Assembly: GCF_016093545.1 (NCBI RefSeq)
Contig: NZ_JADKYX010000016.1
Span: 111,920 to 175,919 of the forward strand
DNA length: 64,000 nt
Reading direction: 5' to 3'
Origin: Massilia rhizosphaerae
GTDB lineage: Bacteria > Pseudomonadota > Gammaproteobacteria > Burkholderiales > Burkholderiaceae_D
Positions 38,053 to 46,067 of this stretch are shown in pieces. Under the pieces are notes generated by a model. That model had not been told where the DNA came from. It saw nothing but the letters and a program-made list of their open reading frames with translations, and did not search any database. Positions within the stretch are counted from its first letter, which is position 1. Each line of letters starts with the position of its first letter. Position numbers and translations under genes: made by a program.

Positions 38053-40140
38053 CTACTTGACCGACCACACCACCGATCCGAACGCCTGCGCACCCGCTTC
38101 CGCCCTCGCCATCAGCAGCCAGTTCTCCCGCAGGCTCTTCTCGAATTCGTACGCCGGAAACGGCTTCCCGTACAGATAGCCCTGCACCTCGTCGCACCCG
38201 GCCTGGCGCAGGAATTCCAGCTGTTCCAGCGTCTCCACGCCTTCCGCGATCACGCGATGCCCCAGCTTGCGGCCCATGCCGATGATCGTGCTCGCGATGG
38301 CGCAATCGCTCGGGTCCTGCGGGATGCCGGTCGTGAACGAGCGGTCGATCTTGAGGGTGTCGATCGGGAAGCGCTTCAGGTACGACAGGCTCGAATAGCC
38401 CGTGCCGAAATCGTCCAGCGACAGCGCCACGCCCAGCGCGCTGATGCGGTCCATGATGGCGATCACGTGCTCGATGTCGTGCATCAGCGTGCTTTCCGTG
38501 ATCTCCAGTTCGAGCCAGTGCGCGTCCAGGCGGTAGCGGCGCAGGGTCTCGGCCACGCGGCCCGGCAGCGACGGCGTGAACTCGCGCGCGGACACGTTCA
38601 CGGCCAGGCGGAACGGCGGCAAGCCGGCCCGTTGCCAGATCGCGGCCTGGGCGCAGGCCTGTTCCAGCACCCACTCGCCCACCTGCACGATCAGGCCCGT
38701 GCTTTCGGCCAGCGGGATGAATTCGATCGGCGGGACCATGCCCCGCACCGGATGCTTCCAGCGCACGAGGGCTTCGGCGCCCACCAGGCGGGTCGAACCG
38801 ATCTCGAATTTCGGCTGGTAGTGCAGAATCAGTTCGCCGTTGCCCAGCGCGTGGCGCAGGCCGGATTCGATCAGCATGCGCTGCTGCATGCCCTCGTTCA
38901 TGTCGAGGCGGTAGAAGGCGACGCTGCGGTCCGGGTTTTCCGCGTGCTCCTTGGCGCGCTCCATCGCGATGTCGGCCATGCGCAGCAGCGTTTCCGCGTC
39001 CTGGCCGTCCTGCGGGTAGACGGCGATGCCGATGCTGGCGCCCACGCGCAGATCGTGGCCCTGCACGAGGAACGGCGCTTCCAGCGCGGCCTGCAACTTT
39101 TGCGCGACCGTCGTCGCCTCGAAGTGCTGGCGGATGTCGAACAGGCCCACGGCGAATTCGTCGCCGGACAGATGCGCCACGACGTCTTCGTCGCGCAGCG
39201 CGTTGCGCAGGCGTTCGGCCACCTGGCGCAGCAGGTCGTCGCCGACCCGGCGGCCCAAGGTGCCGTTGATCAGCTTGAAGCGGTTCAGGTCCAGGTACAG
39301 CACACAGGCCGTCGACTCGTTGCGCTGGGCGACCATCAAGGCCTGGTCGACGAGGCGGCCGAACAGCGTGCGGTTCGGCAGGCCGGTCAGCTCCTGGTAG
39401 TAGGCCAGGTGATGCAGGCGTTCCTCGGCGCGCTTGCGTTCGGTGATGTCGGTCAGGTAGGCGATCAGGCCGACCGGGCGGTCTTCCAGGTCGCACAGCG
39501 GCGACAGCGACAGGCTGGCCCAGAAGACCTCGCCCGACTTCTTTCGGCGCCGCACTTCCATCATGCGGCCGCCCTGCTCCGCGAAGTCGTCCTGGAAATC
39601 GTGCTCTTCGTCGGCGTACAGGAACAGGATGTTGCGGCCGACGGCTTCCAGCGCCGTGTAGCCGAACAGCTGCTCGGCGCCCTTGTTCCAGCTGGTGATG
39701 TAGCCCATGCGGTCCATCGTCAGCACGGATTCGTGGATCTGGTCGAGGATCTGCGACTGGTGCGCCAGCTGCGCTTCGACCTGGGCGAAGGCGTGCGTGG
39801 TGCGCTGGGCCAGCGAGTGCACCTGCATCAGCGAGCCGGTGAGGCCGGCGAGGCCTTCCAGCGTCCGCCAGTCGTCGACGCTGTAAGCGCGGCCGGCGAC
39901 TTCGTAGCGGCCGAAGCACCGGCCGTCGGCGCGCACTTCCTGCAACAGCGCGCCCTCCACCATGTGCGGGTGCAGGACGCCCTCGGGGACGAACGCGCAA
40001 TGCGGACTGGCCAGCAACGCGCCGGCGATGCGTCCCAGTTCGGCATACAGGGCATCGCCCCGGAGTTTCAACACAGCGTCGCAGACGGCAGCGCTGCCGC
40101 CCACGAAATCCATCGGCGCAGCGGCTGGCGTCTTAGACAT
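38053..40140 (-). CDS. PAS-GGDEF-EAL c-di-GMP protein
   Basis: 695 residues. An N-terminal GAF-like or unknown region (1-120) is followed by PAS (about 130-240; ESVLTMDRMGYITSWNKGAEQLFGY, then ITERKRAEERL), GGDEF (about 245-410, SGDEF in place of GGDEF) and EAL (about 425-665). The I-site RDED lies five residues before the SGDEF, as in c-di-GMP-binding domains. The EAL domain has EALVRWKHP, the metal ligands and DDFGTGYSS, so phosphodiesterase activity is likely. The start overlaps the HDOD gene stop by 8 bp, so the two act together. Confidence 0.88.
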   Translation of the reverse strand: MSKTPAAAPMDFVGGSAAVCDAVLKLRGDALYAELGRIAGALLASPHCAFVPEGVLHPHMVEGALLQEVRADGRCFGRYEVAGRAYSVDDWRTLEGLAGLTGSLMQVHSLAQRTTHAFAQVEAQLAHQSQILDQIHESVLTMDRMGYITSWNKGAEQLFGYTALEAVGRNILFLYADEEHDFQDDFAEQGGRMMEVRRRKKSGEVFWASLSLSPLCDLEDRPVGLIAYLTDITERKRAEERLHHLAYYQELTGLPNRTLFGRLVDQALMVAQRNESTACVLYLDLNRFKLINGTLGRRVGDDLLRQVAERLRNALRDEDVVAHLSGDEFAVGLFDIRQHFEATTVAQKLQAALEAPFLVQGHDLRVGASIGIAVYPQDGQDAETLLRMADIAMERAKEHAENPDRSVAFYRLDMNEGMQQRMLIESGLRHALGNGELILHYQPKFEIGSTRLVGAEALVRWKHPVRGMVPPIEFIPLAESTGLIVQVGEWVLEQACAQAAIWQRAGLPPFRLAVNVSAREFTPSLPGRVAETLRRYRLDAHWLELEITESTLMHDIEHVIAIMDRISALGVALSLDDFGTGYSSLSYLKRFPIDTLKIDRSFTTGIPQDPSDCAIASTIIGMGRKLGHRVIAEGVETLEQLEFLRQAGCDEVQGYLYGKPFPAYEFEKSLRENWLLMARAEAGAQAFGSVVWSVK

Positions 40141-41293
40141 TGCGAGCTACCTGTATGGCCCAGTGATAGGCATGCAACTGGCTCTGCCACCAGTCGGCCC
40201 CGTCGACGCCCGCCTCCTCCAGCGTCTCCGGGGCCGGCCGGCCCGCTTCGGCCAGCCGCAATCGTTGTCCGAGCTGCCCCGCGCGCGACAGCAGCGCCGC
40301 TTCCACGTGTTCGGGCAGGTTCAAATCCTGTACGACCTCCTTCATCGGCATCTGGAACAGGCGGTCCAGCAGCGAGAACACGCCCGTCATGAACGCGAGA
40401 TCCTGCTCGTCGCGATCGCCGCCGTCGCGCTTGCACAGGGCCTCCAGCGCCGCGCCGCGCAACGCCGCCGCGGGCAGCATCAGGTTCGGCGGGCTGTCCG
40501 GATGCGGACGCGCGTACAGCAGCAATTGCAGCCAGCGCTGCAGCTGGCGGCGGCCCAGGCGGCTGATCGCCTGGGCGAAGCTGGTGATCTGGGTGCCGAC
40601 GGAAAACGCGGCCGAGTTCACCAGTTTCAGGAGATGGTAGGACAGGGCCGGGTCCTGCTTGAGCTGGGCTTCCAGCTCGCGCGAATCGGCGTCGCGCGCG
40701 AGCAGCGCGAGCATCGTCAGCATGCGGCGGCGCGACGTGCCGTCGTCGCCTTCCGGCACGCTGGCGCCCAGTCCGTAATCGCCGCTGAACCAGGCAAAGC
40801 CGGCGGTCTCGCAGGCGCGGTAGCGCGCCATGTCGTCGACGTGATAGGCCAGGTGCGGGCCGAACAGCGCGGGCAGCGCGCCGGCGCGCGGCAGGTCCAG
40901 GCCGGCGTCGCGCGCCACCGTGCGCAGCGCGACGGGCGCGGCCACGCCTTCCGGCGGCGGACCGTCGATCAGCACGCGGTAGCCGGCCATCTGCAGCTCC
41001 GCCAGGCGGCGCGCCGTGCCGTCCGCCGCCAGCGCGTCGGCGCGCACGGCCAGCAGCACGCGGTTGGGCGGCAGCACGTCGAGGACGGGGGGCGTGAGGG
41101 CGATCGTATCGTCCAGCAGGACGATGCAGTCGAGCGGCGCGATGGCGGCCAGCAGGTCCGGCGTGCCGAACAGCTCGAGCAGGCCGGCTTCGTCGAGTCC
41201 GGCACCCGGCGTGCCAAGCAAAAGAGCGACCCACTCGTTCTGCGCGTTGGCAACGGAGCGTATGTCAACCACCGGGAACGGGGCGCTGGCCAT
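40133..41293 (-). CDS. EAL-like/HDOD domain signalling protein (YuxH type)
   Basis: 386 residues. The N-terminal half is a degenerate EAL-like domain without the EAL residues (VVDIRSVANAQNEWVALLLG...GYRVLIDGPP). The C-terminal HDOD domain (about 195-350) has DPALSYHLLKLVNSAAFSVG and ISRLGRRQLQRWLQLLLY. YuxH-like proteins of this layout bind rather than cleave c-di-GMP or act as adaptors. It is translationally coupled to the PAS-GGDEF-EAL gene, a combination that points to a shared output. Confidence 0.82.
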   Translation of the reverse strand: MASAPFPVVDIRSVANAQNEWVALLLGTPGAGLDEAGLLELFGTPDLLAAIAPLDCIVLLDDTIALTPPVLDVLPPNRVLLAVRADALAADGTARRLAELQMAGYRVLIDGPPPEGVAAPVALRTVARDAGLDLPRAGALPALFGPHLAYHVDDMARYRACETAGFAWFSGDYGLGASVPEGDDGTSRRRMLTMLALLARDADSRELEAQLKQDPALSYHLLKLVNSAAFSVGTQITSFAQAISRLGRRQLQRWLQLLLYARPHPDSPPNLMLPAAALRGAALEALCKRDGGDRDEQDLAFMTGVFSLLDRLFQMPMKEVVQDLNLPEHVEAALLSRAGQLGQRLRLAEAGRPAPETLEEAGVDGADWWQSQLHAYHWAIQVARNV

Positions 41294-41392
41294 TAGCGTT
41301 TATGCATTGATAGTAACCAGCTAATAGTAGAGCAGCCATTTTCGGAAAGCAACTGTTTCTGTTTCCTTAGGGATACGATATTGCAGATTTAT

Positions 41393-42031
41393 TTACACCC
41401 CGGATGCGCCAAACCGGCCGTGCTGCACGGCGAACTTGATCAGCTCGGCCTGCCCCTCGATCCCCAGCTTGCGCTTGATGTTCAGGCGGTGGGTTTCGAC
41501 GGTGCGCACGGACAGGTCGAGCGCCCGCGCGATCTGCTTGTTCGATTCGCCGTTGGCGATGTGGCGCAGCACTTCCTGTTCGCGCGACGTGAGCTGGTTG
41601 TCCTGCGCGGCCGGCCGCACGAGCTGGCGCGCCAGCGCGGCGCTGTAGTAGATGCCGCCGGCCATGACGGTGTCGATGGCGAGCACGATGTCCTTGCCCG
41701 GCGCATCCTTGAGCACGTAGCCGCGCGCGCCGGCCTGCATCGCCTGCGTGACGTATTCGAGCTTGTCGTGCATGGAGAGGATCAGCACGGCAATGTCAGG
41801 ATGGCTCGCGTGCAGGCGCGCCGTCGCTTCGATGCCGCTGCCGTCGCGCATGGTGATGTCCATCAGGACGAGGTCGATGCGCGCGCGCCCCGCGAGGGCC
41901 AGCGCCTCGGCGCCGGAATCCGCCTCGGCCACCACGCGGAAATGCGGCACGGCCTCCAGGCGCGCGCGCAGGCCGTCGCGCACGAGCGGGTGGTCGTCGA
42001 CGAGCATGATGTGGATGATGTCGGTCGTCAT
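41393..42031 (-). CDS. LuxR/NarL-type response regulator
   Basis: 212 residues. The receiver domain has DD at 12-13 (VDDHPLVRDGL), the phosphorylation site Asp58 (VLMDITMRDG) and Lys near 104. A short linker leads to a GerE/LuxR HTH (about 145-205; LTSREQEVLRHIANGESNKQ, then VRTVETHRLNIKRKLG). The kinase gene overlaps its start by 4 bp. It is the probable activator of cstA, whose promoter 1.5 kb away carries a palindromic site. Confidence 0.88.
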   Translation of the reverse strand: MTTDIIHIMLVDDHPLVRDGLRARLEAVPHFRVVAEADSGAEALALAGRARIDLVLMDITMRDGSGIEATARLHASHPDIAVLILSMHDKLEYVTQAMQAGARGYVLKDAPGKDIVLAIDTVMAGGIYYSAALARQLVRPAAQDNQLTSREQEVLRHIANGESNKQIARALDLSVRTVETHRLNIKRKLGIEGQAELIKFAVQHGRFGASGV

Positions 42032-43389
42032 GCGTTCTCCAGGTCGACGTTCGCGCACACGGTGGTGCCGGCCGCCGACGATGCGATGTCGAGGTGGCCG
42101 CCGATGGCGTCCAGCCTCTCCATCATGTTGCGCAGGCCGATGCCCCGCTGCGGGTGCGTGGCCACGCCCTCGGCGTCGAAGCCGGCGCCGTCGTCGGCGA
42201 TGGTGAGCAGCACGCGGCCGCGGTCCGTGTGCAGCGCCAGGTCGATGTGGCGCGCGCCCGCGTGGCGCTCGATGTTCGTCAGCGCTTCCTGGGCAATGCG
42301 GAACAGCACCGTGCCGACGGTCTGCGGCAGGTGCTCGGCGTCGCCCGTCACCGCAAATGTCACGGGCGTGCCGCTGTGCTGCGAGAATTCCTCGGCCAGG
42401 TGGTCGAGCGCGGCCGCGAGGCCGAGGTCGTCCAGCAAGGCGGGACGCAGGTCGTGCGAGATGCGGCGCACCTCGCCCAGCACCTTGTTGAGCTCTTCCG
42501 CCGTGTGCTCGAAGCTGGCGCGCGCCTGCCGTTGCTGGTCGGGCGTACCGCCCAGGCGGATGATGCCCGCCTCGATCTGCAGCTTGATCGACACGAGCCA
42601 TTGGCTGATGCCGTCGTGCAGGTCGCGCGACAGGCGCGCCCGCTCCTGTTCCTGCGAATCGACGACGCGCTGCGCGAGGGCTTTCAATTTGGTGTCCGCC
42701 ACGCGCGATTCGCTGATGTTCAAGGCGAGGCCGGCGCCGCCGATGACGAGCGTGGCGAAGATGGCGAGGCCGGCGATCCACCACATCGTCGTCTCGATGT
42801 TGCGCGACTGCTGGGCGTCGACCTGGTCGAGCGCGGCCTGCACGTCGTCGAGGTACAGGCCGCTGCCCAGGATCCAGCCCCATTGCGGGATCGCGACGAC
42901 GTAGCCGAGCTTGGGGCCGGACTTGTTGGTCGACGGCTTGACCCAGTTGTAGCGCACGAGTCCCCCGCCCTGCCTGGCGACGGCCACGATGTTCTGGATG
43001 GTCGGCGTGCCGAACTGGTCGCGCAGGTTCCACAGGTCGCGTCCGACCAGCTCGGGCTGGCGCGGGTGCATCAGGTTACGCCCGTGCATGTCGTAGACGA
43101 AGAAATAGCCGTCGTCGCCGAAGCTGAGCGATTGCAGCACGCGCTTGGCCTCCGCCAGCGTGGCCGGGTCGCTGCGGCCGGATGCCGTCAGGTGGGCGAT
43201 CGAGTGCGAGGCCAGGTCCACGTAGTGCTTGAGCTCCGCCTGCTTGCTGGCCAGGTAGGCCTGCTGGATGGTCGCGTGCTGTTCGTGCGCCAGCGCGATC
43301 GCCTGCTGGCGGACGAACAGGGCGATCGCGCACAGGGCGACGATCAGGGGGGCGATCGCGAGAAAGATGACCTTCTGCCGTAATTGCAT
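42028..43389 (-). CDS. Sensor histidine kinase with periplasmic single-Cache domain
   Basis: 453 residues. It is anchored by two transmembrane helices (about 8-26 and 200-224) enclosing a single-Cache (sCache/Cache_2) sensor (FGDDGYFFVYDMHGRNLMHP, then NWVKPSTNKSGPKLGYVVAI). The kinase part is HisKA_3: LSRDLHDGISQWL with His258, and HATPase motifs (FRIAQEALTNIERHAG, ADDGAGFD, GIGLRNMMERL). sCache kinases beside carboxylate uptake genes usually sense short carboxylic acids. It is in one operon with the LuxR-type regulator and divergent from cstA. Confidence 0.88.
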   Translation of the reverse strand: MQLRQKVIFLAIAPLIVALCAIALFVRQQAIALAHEQHATIQQAYLASKQAELKHYVDLASHSIAHLTASGRSDPATLAEAKRVLQSLSFGDDGYFFVYDMHGRNLMHPRQPELVGRDLWNLRDQFGTPTIQNIVAVARQGGGLVRYNWVKPSTNKSGPKLGYVVAIPQWGWILGSGLYLDDVQAALDQVDAQQSRNIETTMWWIAGLAIFATLVIGGAGLALNISESRVADTKLKALAQRVVDSQEQERARLSRDLHDGISQWLVSIKLQIEAGIIRLGGTPDQQRQARASFEHTAEELNKVLGEVRRISHDLRPALLDDLGLAAALDHLAEEFSQHSGTPVTFAVTGDAEHLPQTVGTVLFRIAQEALTNIERHAGARHIDLALHTDRGRVLLTIADDGAGFDAEGVATHPQRGIGLRNMMERLDAIGGHLDIASSAAGTTVCANVDLENA

Positions 43390-43466
43390 GCCGTGCGTGT
43401 CGAGCGAATTAGTCGTAACATGAAATTGTACGACCGATCAGACGGCGCCGGTTGCCGAAATTGCCG

Positions 43467-43532
43467 TACGTAGGACTACGTAGAGCGCTGCGTAATCATG
43501 CGCTTGTCCGCCACGGACCCGTGCAAGATACT
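43467..43532 (+). promoter_or_regulatory. cstA promoter with palindromic activator site
   Basis: The perfect inverted repeat TACGTAG-GA-CTACGTA is at 43467-43482. A good promoter follows: TTGTCC (43504-43509), 17 bp, GATACT (43527-43532). The palindrome centre lies near -64 relative to the expected start of transcription, suitable for a LuxR-type activator. The adjacent regulator (41393) is the obvious candidate. Confidence 0.6.
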
Positions 43533-43601
43533 GAGGGCACGCTGCAACTCGTACAAGCCGGCATCGACCGGTCGGGCAGCGCATCCAACGGAGGAGTCAA
43601 T

Positions 43602-45677
43602 ATGAAACGTCTTACAAGCCAGCTCGGCTGGGCTGCGCTGTCGCTCGCGGGCGCCGTCTCGCTCGCCTACGTCGCCCTCAAGCGCGGCGAATCCATCAAT
43701 GCGGTCTGGGTCGTCGTCGCGGCCGTCTGTGTCTATCTCATCGCCTACCGCTTCTACAGCCGGTACATCGCCGACAAGGTGATGGGTCTGGACGCGCGCC
43801 GCCAGACCCCGGCGTACAAGTATAACGACGGCCTCGACTACGTGCCGACCAACCGCTACGTGCTGTTCGGCCACCACTTCGCCGCGATCGCCGGCGCCGG
43901 CCCGCTGGTCGGCCCCGTGCTCGCCGCGCAGATGGGCTATCTGCCGGGCATGCTGTGGATCCTGGCCGGCGTCGTGTTCGCCGGCGCCGTGCAGGATTTC
44001 ATGGTGTTGTTCATCTCAGTGCGCCGCGACGGCCGCTCGCTCGGCGACCTGATCAAATCCGAGATGGGCGAGATCCCCGGCCTCATCGCCCTGCTCGGCA
44101 CCTTCATGATCATGGTGATCATCCTGGCCGTGCTGGCGCTGATCGTCGTGAAGGCACTGACCGCCTCGCCGTGGGGCGCGTTCACCGTGATGGCGACGAT
44201 CCCCATCGCGCTGTTCATGGGCATCTACTCGCGCTACATCCGCGTGGGCCGGATCGGCGAGGTGTCGCTGATCGGCTTCGTGCTCCTCATCGGCGCCATC
44301 GTCGGCGGCCAGTACGTGCACGATTCGGCCACCTGGGCCGCGGCATTCAACTTCACCGGCAAGCAGCTGACGTGGATGCTGATCGGCTACGGCTTCGTGG
44401 CCTCCGTGATCCCCGTGTGGCTGCTGCTGGCGCCGCGCGACTACCTGTCGACGTTCCTCAAGATCGGCACCATCGTCGGACTCGCGCTGGGCATCGTGTT
44501 CGTCGCGCCGATGATGCAGATGCCGTCCATCACCCGCTTCATCGACGGCACCGGCCCGGCCTGGTCCGGTACGCTGTTCCCGTTCCTGTTCATCACCATC
44601 GCATGCGGCGCCGTGTCCGGCTTCCACGCGCTGATCTCGTCGGGCACCACGCCGAAGATGATCGAGAACGAATCGCACGCCCGCTTCATCGGCTACGGCG
44701 GCATGCTGATGGAATCGTTCGTCGCCATCATGGCCCTCGTCGCCGCGTCGACCATCGACCCGGGCGTCTACTTCGCGATGAACAGCCCGGCCGCCGTGCT
44801 CGGCACCACCGCGCAAACGGCCGCCGCCGCCGTCTCCAACTGGGGCTTCGTGATCACGCCGGACCAGCTCGTCCAGATCGCCAAGGACGTGGGCGAGAAT
44901 TCCATCATCTCGCGCGCCGGCGGCGCCCCGACGCTGGCCGTCGGCATGGCCCACATCCTGTCGAACGTCGTCGGCGGCAAGGCGATGATGGCGTTCTGGT
45001 ATCACTTCGCGATCCTGTTCGAGGCGCTGTTCATCCTCACCGCCGTCGATGCCGGCACCCGCGCCGGGCGCTTCATGCTGCAGGACCTGCTGGGCGCCTT
45101 CGCCCCGTCGCTGAAACGCACGGACTCGCTGCCCGCGAACCTGATCGCCACGGGCCTGTGCGTGGCCGCCTGGGGTTACTTCCTGTACCAGGGTGTCGTC
45201 GATCCGCTGGGCGGCATCAATACCTTGTGGCCGCTGTTCGGCATCGCCAACCAGATGTTGGCGGGTATCGCGCTCACCCTGGCCACCGTCGTGCTGTTCA
45301 AGATGAAGCGCGGCCAGTATGCATGGGTGTCGATCGTGCCGACCATCTGGCTCCTGATCTGCACGCTGTCGGCCGGCTGGCTCAAGATCTTCGATTCGAA
45401 CGTCAAGGTCGGCTTCGTGGCGCACGCCCATAAATTCCAGGCAGCGCTCGACCAGGACCAAGTGCTGGCGCCGGCCAAGTCGCTCGACCAGATGAGCCGC
45501 GTCGTCTTCAACGACTACGTCGACGCCACCTTGTGCGGCTTCTTCATGGTCGTCGTCGTGGCCGTGGTGCTGTACGGCATCCGCACCGTGATGGCCGCCC
45601 GCAAGGACGCCCGTCCCAGCGCCCAGGAAACGCCGTACGTGCCGGCGCCCGCCGCACCGATGGCCGAGGTGCAGTGA
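43602..45677 (+). CDS. cstA: CstA/BtsT-type carbon starvation transporter
   Basis: 691 residues with about 16 to 18 transmembrane helices. The CstA signatures are present: RRQTPAYKYNDGLDYVPTNR, FGHHFAAIAGAGPLVGPVLA, GHMLVESFVAIMAL-like GGMLMESFVAIMALV, and SGTTPKMIENESHARFIGYG. The C-terminus has the family's large cytoplasmic loop. It imports pyruvate, peptides or other small substrates under carbon limitation; the particular substrate is not predictable. Start at 43602 (GGAGG). It shares the divergent region with a sensor kinase system and is coupled to the ybdD-like gene. Confidence 0.9.
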   Translation: MKRLTSQLGWAALSLAGAVSLAYVALKRGESINAVWVVVAAVCVYLIAYRFYSRYIADKVMGLDARRQTPAYKYNDGLDYVPTNRYVLFGHHFAAIAGAGPLVGPVLAAQMGYLPGMLWILAGVVFAGAVQDFMVLFISVRRDGRSLGDLIKSEMGEIPGLIALLGTFMIMVIILAVLALIVVKALTASPWGAFTVMATIPIALFMGIYSRYIRVGRIGEVSLIGFVLLIGAIVGGQYVHDSATWAAAFNFTGKQLTWMLIGYGFVASVIPVWLLLAPRDYLSTFLKIGTIVGLALGIVFVAPMMQMPSITRFIDGTGPAWSGTLFPFLFITIACGAVSGFHALISSGTTPKMIENESHARFIGYGGMLMESFVAIMALVAASTIDPGVYFAMNSPAAVLGTTAQTAAAAVSNWGFVITPDQLVQIAKDVGENSIISRAGGAPTLAVGMAHILSNVVGGKAMMAFWYHFAILFEALFILTAVDAGTRAGRFMLQDLLGAFAPSLKRTDSLPANLIATGLCVAAWGYFLYQGVVDPLGGINTLWPLFGIANQMLAGIALTLATVVLFKMKRGQYAWVSIVPTIWLLICTLSAGWLKIFDSNVKVGFVAHAHKFQAALDQDQVLAPAKSLDQMSRVVFNDYVDATLCGFFMVVVVAVVLYGIRTVMAARKDARPSAQETPYVPAPAAPMAEVQ

Positions 45678-45874
45678 TGTTCGGCGCGCTGGCACAGGCG
45701 GGCCGCTACCTCGGGCAGAGCATGCGCCTGATGGTCGGCCTGCCGGAATACGACACCTATGTGGCTCACATGGAAAAGACCCATCCGGATCAGCCCATCA
45801 TGAGCTACGAGGAGTTCTTCCGCGAGCGCCAGCAGGCCCGCTACGGCAACGGCAAGCGCGGCGGCTGTTGCTGA
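45677..45874 (+). CDS. YbdD/YjiX family small protein
   Basis: 65 residues, overlapping the cstA stop by one base (TGATG). It contains RYLGQSMRLMVGLPEYDTYV and the invariant HPDQPIMSYEEFFRERQQAR, ending in GGCC. This is the partner always found after CstA/BtsT (PF04328). A role in transporter assembly or control is assumed from co-occurrence. Confidence 0.85.
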   Translation: MFGALAQAGRYLGQSMRLMVGLPEYDTYVAHMEKTHPDQPIMSYEEFFRERQQARYGNGKRGGCC

Positions 45875-45905
45875 GTAGGGTGGACGGGTTTCCCGTCCAC
45901 CCTAC
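45875..45905 (+). repeat. Perfect 14-bp stem hairpin after the cstA operon
   Basis: GTAGGGTGGACGGG (45875-45888), loop TTT, CCCGTCCACCCTAC (45892-45905). It directly follows the stop codon. No T tract follows, so it is either a dispersed palindromic repeat (compare 21649) or an mRNA-stabilising hairpin. Confidence 0.6.
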
Positions 45906-46067
45906 CAAACCTATTTCCCGCCCCTTCCTTCCCCGCCGCTTTGCGCCAGCACAAACGGCGCGTCATAGCCCTCACCTATAGTCAATTCCTGCAAGAATTT
46001 GCTTTCTTGCATGGTGGGCCTGCCTGACAGGCTCGTTCGCAGCGCCGACCGCCGGACCCGTCGACCC

